From: Theobroma cacao
Lineage: Eukaryota; Streptophyta; Magnoliopsida; Malvales; Malvaceae
DNA length: 64,000 nucleotides
Assembly (NCBI RefSeq): GCF_000208745.1
Contig: NC_030854.1
Location: 36,429,793-36,493,792 of the forward strand
Reading direction: 5' to 3'
Shown here: one piece after another, positions 50,401 through 61,298 of the stretch
Layout of the letters: each line of letters begins with the position of its first letter
Position numbering within the stretch: the first letter of the stretch is position 1
Position numbers and translations under genes: made by a program
Notes under the pieces: model-generated
Database searches by the model: none
What the model was told of the DNA's origin: nothing
The model's input: the letters and a program-made list of their open reading frames with translations, nothing else

Positions 50401-51425
50401 GGTGTGACATGATTCGAGCTGCCATTGTCCAGTAGCCATTGTGCATCATCAGTCATGTTACTACAGGTAGCCATGAAGAGCTGTTTTTCTGAAGATTCAA
50501 CATTCTCAGCTACATTTGTGATCTTCTCATTTGCATCAGGTTTGTTCTTACAAACCCTTTCTACATGACCTAATTGTTTGCACGTATGGCACTTTACATC
50601 TGGCCTGAACTAACAATATGCCTCTATACGACTTTTCTTTTTGCAATAAGGACAAACAGGGAATTTGGTCCTTCTGTGTTGACCTTTTTGACCTTGAATA
50701 CTTCCTTTCTCCCTATCCTTGACATCATTCACATTTTTCTTTACTAAGGAATCTGCATGTGCCTTGCCTTTCATTCTAGCTGTGAAAGCCAGGTCAGTTT
50801 TTTCACTTTTTCTAGCAGCCTTCTTTTGTTCATCAACTTCTAAAATATTCACCAAATCTGATATGGTGAGCTATGAGACGTCTTTTACCTGTTCAAGGGA
50901 AGATACAGTTACATCAAATCTCTCAAGCAGGCTTATAAGGATTTTCTCCACAACCTTAGCATCAAACAAAGTCTCTCCCAACAATCAAATTTGATTGACG
51001 ATCTTCATCACAACATCAATGAACTCTTGCACAGTTTGACTGTCTTTCATCCTCAACAATTCATATTGCCTTCTGAGGTTTTGAAGTCGAATTTGCTTGT
51101 TTCTGCCAGATCCTAAAAATTCTTCTTCAAGCTTATCCCAAGTTTGCTTAGCAGTCTCACATCTCATAATTCGACTGAAAATAGATTCAGTAATAGCAGA
51201 CTGTATGAAGGATAAAGCTCTATATTTCTTTGCTATATCCTCTTCATATTGCTTCACCTGTGCAGGTGTAGCATTGTCTCTCAATGCTGGTACTGGTGTC
51301 TTAGTTTCAACTACATTCCACAGATATACTCCTCTAAGAAAAGCTTTCATTCTAATGGCCCACACAGGATAATTGAAACCATCAAAAATGGGTGTTGTCT
51401 GCTGTGTGACAGTTGAGGCTGACAT
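47464..51425 (-). pseudogene. Disrupted gag-pol of the Copia element
   Basis: The order is gag, protease, integrase, reverse transcriptase, RNase H, as in Copia. Gag starts at 51425 (MSASTVTQQTTPIFDG, UBN2-like). The protease region shows WLLDNGSSNHVT, with Asn where the catalytic DS/TG motif is expected. Integrase has the zinc-binding HKRFGH...CSVCK part and DFSRMTWIYF. Reverse transcriptase has YGLKQAPRTW and SLYVDDLLITG; RNase H has SSAEAEYIA. The polyprotein is broken by at least six in-frame stops, at about 50871, 50610, 50280, 49482, 49176 and 48778, so the element cannot move by itself. Confidence 0.88.
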
Positions 51426-51492
51426 ATTGCTAAAGAAATAAGCTTTTGATGGATGAAAAGAGGTCTTTTATCTGGTACAAGGATCAGTTATA

Positions 51493-51504
51493 GCTCTGAT
51501 ACCA
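51493..51504 (-). other. tRNA-iMet primer binding site of the Copia element
   Basis: TGGTATCAGAGC on the minus strand, immediately next to the 5' LTR. It is the standard plant Copia primer site. Confidence 0.9.
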
Positions 51505-51795
51505 TGATATGAAAGTAGAACAAATGATAAAAACAAAGTTGGGAGCTGTTAAAGAAAGAAAACAGGGCATTAGATGAAGAGAAAGTTGCTTCATTAGTCA
51601 GCAAACTTACAATATATACAAGCATCAATCAACTAATACTTGTTTATACTAAAGGACAGGTGTTAAACCTTTAACATGCACACAGACACCTCATGTCAAC
51701 TGATAAGTTTTATCTCAAAACCAGTACAACGAAGCAAAGTACAACAAAAGATAATATAAATGCAAGTTGAGTCAATGCAAGCTTTATCTCTAACA
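51505..51795 (-). repeat. 5' LTR of the Copia element
   Basis: 291 bp, matching the 3' LTR with about 15 differences and one indel by eye. Confidence 0.92.
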
Positions 51796-51849
51796 TGGAT
51801 TCTTTTCAGTGGTCTTGGTAATGATTGCTGATCTCCTTCGAGCAATGCG

Positions 51850-51857
51850 TATTTATA
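51850..51857 (-). promoter_or_regulatory. TATA box of pseudogene C, cut off by the Copia insertion
   Basis: TATAAATA on the minus strand, equivalent to the gene B element at 37109-37116, but now about 4.7 kb from the start codon. Confidence 0.55.
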
Positions 51858-51869
51858 AAAAACTCTCAT

Positions 51870-54800
51870 TGAACCTTACAGTATTAAGGTGAATAAAATA
51901 CATAGGAGATGAAAACAATTTACGCGTTTTAGCTTTGGATCGTATGGCATTGGCATAGAACCAAAACTTTCATGAATTTTCTGTTTGTTATCATATTCGA
52001 AAGGGCTCTACAGGCAACTCCAAACCTGCCGGCCGGAATCCAATAAAGACAACAGGCAAAGTCTCTTTAACTTTTCTTATCCGTTTAGTCTGACTGGGGC
52101 TTGCAGGAGCCACACACAAATAGCAGATAAGAACAGTATTGGAATTGCAATTTCCTGCGAAAGATCGCCTGACGCGTTTCTTGTAGTACTAGAGCCAAAG
52201 TGTCAATATTTCTTTTGTCACAAACTCACGAATTTGCTGCTACAATGCATCCCATAAGTATAACAAATGTGAAGAAGGATGGAGTTCTGCATTGGTTTTC
52301 ACTCATCGACTGTCATTTCCACAAAATTTCATATGCATATGAATTCTTGGTTTTGGCAAACAACATTGACACCCTTCATCAAGAAAGAGTTGTTTTTGGG
52401 TGTTTTCTCCTTTTAATAATTAAGCTGAGAAATATGTCATTGTCACAAAAATTCCATGGTCTCAAAAGGGCCAGACCAAGACTATAATCCCAACATCAAA
52501 AACCCCCAATACTCAATCATAACATAAGAAAAATGAAAATCCCCTATTCGGAAACCTGTCCTCATCATAGAATCATAAAATCAAACACCTAAAAGGTAAA
52601 GTTGAAAAAAAGACATAATTACTCTAGACATATATAGACTTCCATATTCTAATCTGAAATATTAGAATTCCAGGTTATAACATTTGTGCCAAAGAGCAAC
52701 ATTTTTATTGTTTAGATATTATTATTATTATTATTATTATTATTTGAAAAAAGATATTATTATTATTAGTATATTATTTTTGATTTGGTGCAAGAAAGGA
52801 TTTGGATTTTGTTTAACGAAACTATATGAATTTATGATTGAACTAAAGGTGTGGATGTTATTATACAATTAATCAAATGTAACCTATGTAAAATAATTGG
52901 TAAAAATTGAATTTCTACACTTTGTAAAATTGACAATGTTAATTCTATCATTAATGATGTTAAAAATTTTCTATTATCTATATTATTATATATTATATTC
53001 AACTATAATGACATGACATTGAATTTGATGATATGATAATTATAACGTGAAATCCAAAAAAATGTAATGCTTATGTTGATGTGACGTTAACTTTTGAACC
53101 TAGTTTACAATTTCTAAAATCAACTTGGGTGAGTTATCCCTAATCACAATACCATATTTTTTAATTTGAATTTTCGTTTCCATTTTCTTTTCGATTTTCA
53201 ATTTTGATTATAATTTAGGGTGATTTCAGAAAGAGATAATTGATTTTTCATTCCGATTACAACATTGGTTTGAAGGATAATCGAGAGAGAATCAAGAAAA
53301 GGGAAAAATTGAGAACAATCAAACAAATTGTCCAACAATTAATCTGGATTTTTGATTCATGTCCACGGGTTAGTCAAAAAAACTTCATTGCATAATTATT
53401 GCATCGTTCTTGGATGCCCATGCTTTAGATTCAATGTCATATTAGTACAATCAAATATTATATCAATAAAGATAATGAAAAAAATTTTCACACTATCAAT
53501 GATTTAACTGATATTATCTATTTCAAAAAATAGTAAGACTCAATTTTTATAAATTTTTGTACAAGTATTAAATTCACCACTTTAACAAAATATAAGGAGT
53601 AAGTGTATAATTTGATCTTATAATTTTGATAGTAAAGTTTCTACTTTATTATATAAGTAATTCATTTTTTATTTTAAATTTAAGAAAAAAATAAATATCA
53701 GATATAATAATAATATAAAATAGATTTTACTTTAATGTTAAAATTTGAATTTATGCACTTAAACATTTAACTGAATTGTTGATGCATGCTTTTATCAAAG
53801 AGTAAGGTTAGAACTCTCTCCTTTCTTAATATAAAAAATTTCAAGCCGATGAGTGGACTTACTCTTGAAGCTCTCAACCTAATTCTGTTTGACCTAGCCG
53901 ACTGAAGCTCTTTCTTTTAAATGACCAGTTAGGAGACCTTGCCATTGCAAATCAAGTATCCCAGGTATCTCAAATCAATTTCCAGGTTGAATTTGTGCAG
54001 GTAAAGAGATTTTTCAATGAAACCCCCAATCAACATATAATCTTATAATACCCACACAAACTCACTTACGTTCACACCATGTGATAAACACACGGTTGAA
54101 CAGATTATTATACTATGTAATTATCTTTTAATTAAGACTGTTTTAGTCAAAAAATAATTATATTATTATAAAGACAATCTGGCCAATAGGAGACAAAATT
54201 ACTACATGACGAATTGTTTAGAAATTTCCCTGGGGATCACCAATAGGAGAGACAAGACAAGGTGAATACTGAGTATTTCTTTATTCGAAAGAAACAGTCA
54301 ACGGTGTCTAATTCTGACCAATAGTTGATAATTCCCATTAATAGAATAAAATGCCATAGGCATCTATCAAGTGTGGAGCAGTTCTTTAATTCTGCAACGA
54401 GGAATCCTACTAGTTTCTTCAGCTTCAATTTTGCTTTTTATAGTTAAAGTTAGGGAGGATGATTTAGGCTTGGAATTTTTTATTGATACCCATTGGACTT
54501 GAAACCTTAATATTCTAGAAATTAGTGTTTTTCTAGAAAAAAAAAAGGAGACCATACCCATACCAAATCACCAATTCTTGAGGTCTTTGCAACATTTTCC
54601 TGTTGCCTTTTAAGAAATTGTTGTGTACACGAGGACCTGGCATTGGTTTGATTGATATTTAGTCTTTCCGGTCTTATCCATTTTTAATAAGAGATTGTTC
54701 ATGATCCAGCATATTTTTCTAATGCAGGTTTTGAACTCAATTTCTCTTTAGGGTGGTGACAGGTTCATATAGTTATCATCAACTCTTGCACCAAAATAAA

Positions 54801-54874
54801 AAATGGATGATTAAATTTACTGATCATCAATCAAACAATGGAATGATCAGCTACCATCTAGAAACCATGTTAAT
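51870..54874. repeat. Block 2 spacer between pseudogene C and gene E
   Basis: Closely similar to 37120-39833, including non-coding AT-rich tracts and the ATT microsatellite at about 52719-52743. It carries about 310 extra bases at 54413-54722 compared with block 1. No gene is supported. Confidence 0.75.
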
Positions 54875-57337
54875 TTAGATAATCCCATAACGAAATAGCA
54901 AGTCCCTGAGGTATTTCCTAGGCTGCTGAAGTCCTGGAATTTGCATGCTTATTGGATCAAGAAACCAGCAGGCATAGTAAACTAACAAGAAGCAGCCCAC
55001 CAATATATAACCCATCAGGCGCAGGCCATTGGAGTTGGCAAGCTCCACATACACGCCAGAAGCAAATGCCAGTAACATCCCGAGAACAGCTATGAAAATC
55101 ATCACCTCTGCTAGACTTGCGTATCTTGAACGCAGGTAGTAGCTGAATTTAGAAGTAGCGAATTGAATGTAAACTGTGGCAATTGAGAAAATAAATGCAA
55201 TGGTGTTGAATATTAAAAATGCTTTGAAAGGCGCTTTTTGAATGGATTGCGCCATGCCTTTGTCAGGACCATCTTCTTTATAGCCGCCAGGCACCGTGAA
55301 GGCTGCCTGAAATGTAACAGTGGCAATGAGCGTTGCTATCAAGAGATGGATTTCAAGTCTACTTCTCTTCACTGTTTCATCAGAAGCCTCATTTGTAGTG
55401 TTTGAGATACTCGTTTCGTCATGTTTCCCCCTGGCAAACAAGATGTTTGTGTCCTCCCCCGTTTCTCCAATCATCTCTCTCTTTAGATTTGTGTTCACCC
55501 ATTTTTGCAAGGCTGGTAGTCCATGGGTTCCCCGCAGCCAGTAATGTATCTTTGCAGTTAATAAAGAAAGCTAACAAATTTAAATTGAATGGGGTCAGTT
55601 CATAGGACTATAGTTAGCATTGCAAGAATCAAATTGAACTTAATCCATGCTTTCAATCCCATGCCATGTTCTCATAAGAACTTGAACTTCTAAGTTCAGT
55701 ACTTAAACCATATCTGTGTGGAACATGGCTTACCTTTCTTGGTTGAAGAGAGAAAATGTCATAAGCAGTTAAGAGATTGTTATTCACCGCAGCCCTCTCC
55801 ATTCCTCTGTTCCGCGCAAGAATTGTGACGATATTATCTCTCTTGTAAATGACGGCCAGATGCAGAGCTGTGTTTCCCTCGTTATCCTTTTCATTTATAA
55901 TGCCACAAAGCCTTGGCATCTCTAGAATGTGTCTGACCATTTTTTCCTGTCCACTTATGACTGCAACATGAAGTACAGTCCGGCCCTTCTTATCGGTAAC
56001 CTCATGAACATCAGGACAGCATTGAACTATTAGTTCAACTACGTTGGTGTGGCCTCTAAATGCTGCAACATGGAGTGCAGATGTCCCATCTTGGTCCACA
56101 ATATAAGCAGTGGAGCTATTACCCTGTAAAAGAAGTTGAGTTGACTTAAGGTCACCATATAAAGCTGCATAATGCAGAGGACTCCACCCAATTTGGTCAG
56201 TTTCGTTCCTTGAGTTTGGTACATTCTTCAATAGTATTTTCACAATATCTGGCATCGTTCAAGGAATCAGATTTTTCAGTTACACAATAAGAGACAGGGG
56301 GTGGGGAATAAAAATCTATTTCAAAAGCAAATAATAATAATAATAATAATAATAAGGAAAATCTTTGATAGGATATATAAAAACTCCTTCAGATTATGGC
56401 CCATTTGTAAAGATTGTCTTAGGTGGTTTTCTGGATAGGAGGTTTATGTTGTTGAAATTCACTGATGTTTCCTAACCATGCCATAAAAATCATATCCATA
56501 AAATTGGGCCATATCTCCAATTTTATAGTTTTAAGTAACCTGGCAGTTTGGCAGATGAGAGAGGTGTCTACTGTTGAATTTGTTTGAATGTTCCTAACTC
56601 CGACAAAATCATATTAATTTGGGCCATTTGAAAAAAAAAAAAGGGTATCTATCTGAAAACAATAGTATGCTAGAATTTCAACCTCATAGCAGATTTCTTC
56701 TATCATAAGTTCAACAATTGATGTTAAGTTAGTTGAAGTAATTACCATGCTGAGAATGAAAAACTGCCGAACGCAACGCAGTCTTCATGTTGATATCTCC
56801 ATTGAGAGATTTTGGAAATGTTTCCAGGATCAAACTTGCAATCCTGGAGAATCCACCCTCAATAGCCAGGCAAAGTGGTGAAGCATTCGCGGCGTTGACC
56901 AAACCCAGCAATCCTTGATCAGCTTCCATTAGGCACTTTGCAACTGCAAAGTGACCATTTCTGACTGCAGCATGCAGAGCTGTATCCTTTTCCAGATTCA
57001 CCATCCTCAACGGCTTCCTCAGAGCACTGACGCCCGAGCTCTCGACATCCCTTTGTAGCTGTTTGGCGCAATCTACCAGAAGTTCAGCAATTTCTAAACA
57101 CCCTATCTTGGCTGCAACATGTAAAGGAGACTCGCCTTTGGAATTGCACTTTAGGAGAAGTGAAGAACTGGAGATGAGAATGTGCTGACAAAATTCAACT
57201 TGTTTAAACTTGACTGCAATGTGAAGAACAGTATTCTGCTGCTGTTTTGTTACTTGGAAGACATGGAGGTTTGGATCCATTCTCTTGAGGAAATTTAAGT
57301 TACCTGATGCTGCAGCTTCATACAGCTCCGGATCCAT
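54875..57337 (-). CDS. Gene E: ankyrin-repeat membrane protein with PGG domain, twin of gene D
   Basis: Exons 56746-57337, 55734-56248 and 54875-55549 join in frame to 593 residues, one codon fewer than gene D. The missing codon lies in the exon 3 linker (MIGETGEDTN against MIGETEEKDTN). Splice sites and phases are the same as in D. Ankyrin repeats and the PGG domain (TVPGGYKEDGPDKG) are intact, and only scattered substitutions separate the two proteins. The start is the ATG of MDPELYEAAASG. The recent origin by block duplication is clear from matching flanks. Role inferred as for gene D. Confidence 0.88.
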
Positions 57338-58489
57338 TGCCCAGGCAATGCTCTTCTTCTTGCAAAGTATTGGCAGTTTGCAAGGCCCCTTATAAAATAA
57401 CAACAGGTTTTTTTTTTATTGCCAATTGTTTTCTTTGAATGCGCAGTCACATGTAGAGAAGTCAAAAATGGCAGGCAGTCCTACTGGCCAATTACATCAT
57501 AAATATTAGATCTGAAAGATGTGGTTAATATTAAACGTGATGAGACATTTGTATTAAGTAATAAATACGTTTACAACTTTCATATTAGTACAATTCAAGG
57601 GTAGGAGTTTTTGGATTCGACTCTTTAAGTAAATGAAATTGAATTATAAGATGAAAATTTGAATTTTTTAACAGAAAATAAATTTCGAATTTGGCATATT
57701 TTACCAACCATAATACTTGACCATCTGAATTATACGATGAAATTGCAACCATAGATCAAAAGTTAATATTAACACTTAAACACATTCAAATGGTTTTAAG
57801 AAAAAAATTAAAAAAAATAAATTAGTTTTGATAAGAGAGTTGATCGGAGAGAGGACTCTCCCGACTGAGGGAGTTCCCTTCCAAATGGTCGAGGTTTTTT
57901 TTCTAATTTTTGTGTGAATTTCCCAGCCTAGATTATTATCTTTCACCTTCAATTAGGGGAAATTTTGTTGTACCATGGTTATGATAGCAAGGCCATCCCA
58001 ATCGAAGAGTTTCCAGGACAAGCAGGCGGCGCTCAACGACCCACTCTCAAGATTCATATTGCTAAGTAGACTCACTCTACCAAGGCCTACGTACTTCTAA
58101 GGCAATGTCTACAAGTATGATATAATCGCCTCTCTTTCTCTCTCTCTCCGAGCAAGAAAAGAACAAGAAAAAGAAGGTGGTTCGGGGCTAAAGCTTTTGA
58201 TATAAATAGGTAATTTTTTCTAGAAAATTAATTTTTCTTTGCATCAATAAATTAATTAAAAACAATGTATATATTTTGGGTGGTTTTTGAGGATTTGTTA
58301 AATTTGGGGTTTTGCAGGTTTTTTTTAGATACTTTTAGACGGTTAAAAGAGAGGAAGTCTACATGGTATACACTGTCGCGGGATGTTTGGCTTTGCTGCA
58401 CCGTTAGTCGATATTGGGCCTAACACTTCATATATATTTTAGGACATAAATATTTTTTTATATTATTTTTTAATTTAAATATATTTTTT

Positions 58490-59003
58490 TGGTATAATAT
58501 TCAAAAAAATCTCTAAATTATTTAAAAAATATTTAAATAAGTCTTTATATTTTTATTATATTTAATTAAACCATTGTACTTTTATTTTAAATCAAATAAA
58601 CTCTTATACTTTTATTTTGAGTAAAATAAATATTTATAACTAATAATTGACTTAATTAAAATGTAATTTGTTATTTTATATAGCGTGACACTGATGTGTT
58701 ATGTTGACATATTATAATTAATTGTGATAACGTATCGTAATTGATTATGATGTGACATATTAATTTGGTATGATAATATAATCTTGAGGTATGTTTCACC
58801 TTTCACATCATTGTCATATCAATGTTATGTGAATAAAAAATGACAAAGGGCATTTTTGACTAATGATAATTAGTCAATTATTAATTATAAGTGCTTATTT
58901 GATTCAAAATAAAAATACAGAGGCTTAATTGAACGTAGTAAAAAAATAAAGACTTATTTGAATTTTCTTAAATAGTTTAAGGCCTTATTTGACTATTATA
59001 TCA
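58490..59003. repeat. Long inverted-repeat MITE-like element, copy 2
   Basis: The outer ends are GGTATAATATTC (left) and, on the other strand, GATATAATAGTC (right). The arms contain the same mirrored blocks as the element at 2.1-2.6 kb (AAATAAGTCTTTATA, TTTAATTAAAC, TTGAGT.AAATAA), and the centre again carries AATTGATTATGAT-type palindromes. It is the same family with the same overall length, about 510 bp. Confidence 0.6.
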
Positions 59004-59399
59004 TTTTTTAAAAAAAAAAATCTACTCATCTCTCTCAAAAACCTTAATAAGGAAAAAAATTTTTAAAATTTTGATCTATAAGCTTGAAAATTTGAAACTG
59101 TATCTACCTTAAAAACCGTAAACTTATTTATTGAGGTAAAGTCTATTGTCATCATATTTTTTATTTCTCCAATAGTTTGAGAATTTTTTTCATTGAAAAG
59201 AATATATTAAAATTAAATATTTTGTTCAATGATTAACATTTCAAATTTGATGATGTCGAGTTAAGAAATTAATTTCTTACTTGTGATTACTAATTTTGTT
59301 GAAATTTTTTTACCCATATTTTGGGACTAGAATTTAGGGTGATATAAAAAGATTTTGACTTAATTATTATATATAAAAGTTTTAAGTTTTTCTTTTCTA

Positions 59400-59570
59400 T
59401 TAAATATTGAATTTTATTAAGTATCAAAGTGATGGAAATTACCACATCCACAAATCCTCTTCTAGAATTTTATTAAGTTTTAAGTTTTTCTCTTTTTTGT
59501 CAAATATTGAATTTTATCAAGTATCAAAGTGAATTTTATCAAGTATCAAAGTGAATTTTATTAAATTTTG
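59400..59570 (+). repeat. Short direct-repeat cluster
   Basis: The phrase TTTTAAGTTTTTCT...ATTGAATTTTAT.AAGTATCAAAGTGA occurs twice, and its last part (TATCAAGTATCAAAGTGAATT) recurs once more in tandem. Confidence 0.7.
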
Positions 59571-60722
59571 GAATGAAAGATGAGCAAATTTTTTATAAGA
59601 GGGCATTTTTAATGTCCTAAAAATATTTACGTAGTCTTGGATATAATTTTTTTTTTTAACTGTTGACTAACGTTGTTAACAGTTGAGGGATCAAAAATAT
59701 CGTTTTGAAATAAAAGGGACCAAAGTGTCCTTTTGAAGTATTTTAAGGGGGCTTTTTGGATTTTATTCTATTTGTAATTGTATCATTTTTTAAGCTATTT
59801 ATATATATTTTTTAATTATATGTGTGCTTAATGAATAATTCAATGTTCGCCATAAATAAATTGTTTAATTTATAAATATTTCTAGTGAAAGTTTATTTGT
59901 GTGCTAGATTTTGGAGTTGTTTGAAACTTGTTTAGATTATGTAGTTGTTTTCTTTAAAAAAAATCTTTATAAATAATGATAGATATTTTGATATAGTCAT
60001 ATACAAAAAATTAGATATATTTTGGTATTCTAAATTTCTATTATGATAGATTTTTAATTATTATAAATTAATTATACATAAACTCAACATTTTCATATTT
60101 AATTGCAAGATACATAACTTGTGCATGTTTTAACTTATAACGGGATGAGCTGATGATCCATGAACAGCTCCAATAAAAAATACACCAGTGAAATATGTAC
60201 TTTATTTTATTCCAATATCATAAAAATAGATTTGTAAATATTAAATATGAACTTAAACTATTTTTATTATTTTAATAAATAAATTTGAAGTCCTTAAAGG
60301 GATGTTTGGTATTTTCTTGAAAATATGATTATTGAAAAAATAATTTTACAATATTTGATATAACATGAAGAAGTTACGATTATAAAAAATATGATTGTTG
60401 ATAAACAATACGTAAGACCTCAACTTCAAAAAAAAGATAAACAATCAAATCTTATATCTGAAGATCTAAAAATATGAACTATAGACCAACTAGCATATTT
60501 CATCTTGAACCACAAACAATAGTGAATTTGTTATAGGTGAACGGCTAGAGCAAGAAGAAGAAGAAGACGGTTGGGCTATGGGAGGAGAATTTGGAAAAAA
60601 AAATGTAACTTTTTCTTTATAAAGCGAAAGTTACTTTACATAGTGATGGAAGGTGATCACATACCTTTTGTATATTATAATGCCATTTGGATGAGAAGTC
60701 TTTCCAGTGGGTTTTAGTTTAA

Positions 60723-61094
60723 TGTTATTAGACAACACAACATTGAATAAGCTCGAAGTAATTGTAAAGAGTTCTGTGAAGAAGACTTGAGCAGAAGGAA
60801 GAAACAGGAAGTTTGGAAATAAAGGAACAGAGCTGTGTGCACCGTTTTGAAGAAAGAAAGAGGAAGAACTTGAAATAAAATGAAATGCTGCGTTTTATTT
60901 CATTAGTTTTAAATTTATGTTATGTTAGTTAAATATTGTAATTATTAGTTATTTTCTCTGTTTTTAACTCTTAAAACACTATATATAAACAACCTTTCTT
61001 TAGGTATTCTTTGAATGGAAAATACCTGGGATGACTTTTCTTCCCAAAAGGATGAGCCGCCTACTGCTTTTTTCCTTCCTGTAGCTTTCTGACA
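60723..61094 (+). repeat. Probable 5' LTR of a second Copia element
   Basis: The candidate LTR starts TGTTATTAGAC and ends CTTTCTGACA directly before a primer site. It contains a TATA element (CACTATATATAAAC, about 60978-60991). The right end is firm because of the primer site; the left end is a best guess, as the partner LTR is outside the window. Confidence 0.6.
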
Positions 61095-61106
61095 TAGTAT
61101 CAGAGC
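61095..61106 (+). other. Primer binding site of the second Copia element
   Basis: TAGTATCAGAGC, one base different from the standard tRNA-iMet site TGGTATCAGAGC. Confidence 0.75.
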
Positions 61107-61298
61107 AGGTCAGAATCCAACTGGAAATTAGCTTTTTTCTACAGTAATGGTGGACCTCACATCATCGGTTGGGTATTCTCTATCCTCTTTGGCTGTTTTT
61201 ATTTCTTTATCAGGAATTTATTCCTAGTCTTCTGCTGCTATATCATCTATCAGATTCATTTAATTTGTCATCTGGTCATTTTTTTTAGTTGATTAACT

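Larger units (their letters stand above)
47163..51795 (-). mobile_element. Ty1/Copia retrotransposon, complete structure but inactivated
   Basis: A 4,633-bp element read on the minus strand. The LTRs (51505-51795 as 5' LTR, 47163-47454 as 3' LTR) start TGTTAGAGA and end TTTCATATCA. The target duplication TGGAT is exact (47158-47162 and 51796-51800), and gene B keeps the single-copy empty site at 37054-37058. The primer site TGGTATCAGAGC (51493-51504, tRNA-iMet type) abuts the 5' LTR, and a polypurine tract AAGGAGGAG (47455-47463) abuts the 3' LTR. By eye the LTRs differ at about 15 of 291 positions, so the insertion is a few million years old at usual plant rates. It lies in the 5' leader of pseudogene C. 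Confidence 0.95.
57480..60722. other. AT-rich intergenic region right of the ankyrin array
   Basis: Homology to block 1 stops at GGCAGGCAGTC (57479). No gene is supported. It contains a second copy of the long inverted-repeat element (58490-59003) and a short direct-repeat cluster at about 59400-59570 built on AAGTATCAAAGTGA. Confidence 0.55.

Noticed and set aside
57974..58099. A 41-codon plus-strand frame starting MVMIARPSQSKSF
   Set aside because: Protein-like in composition but short, isolated, without recognisable homology, promoter or neighbouring exons.
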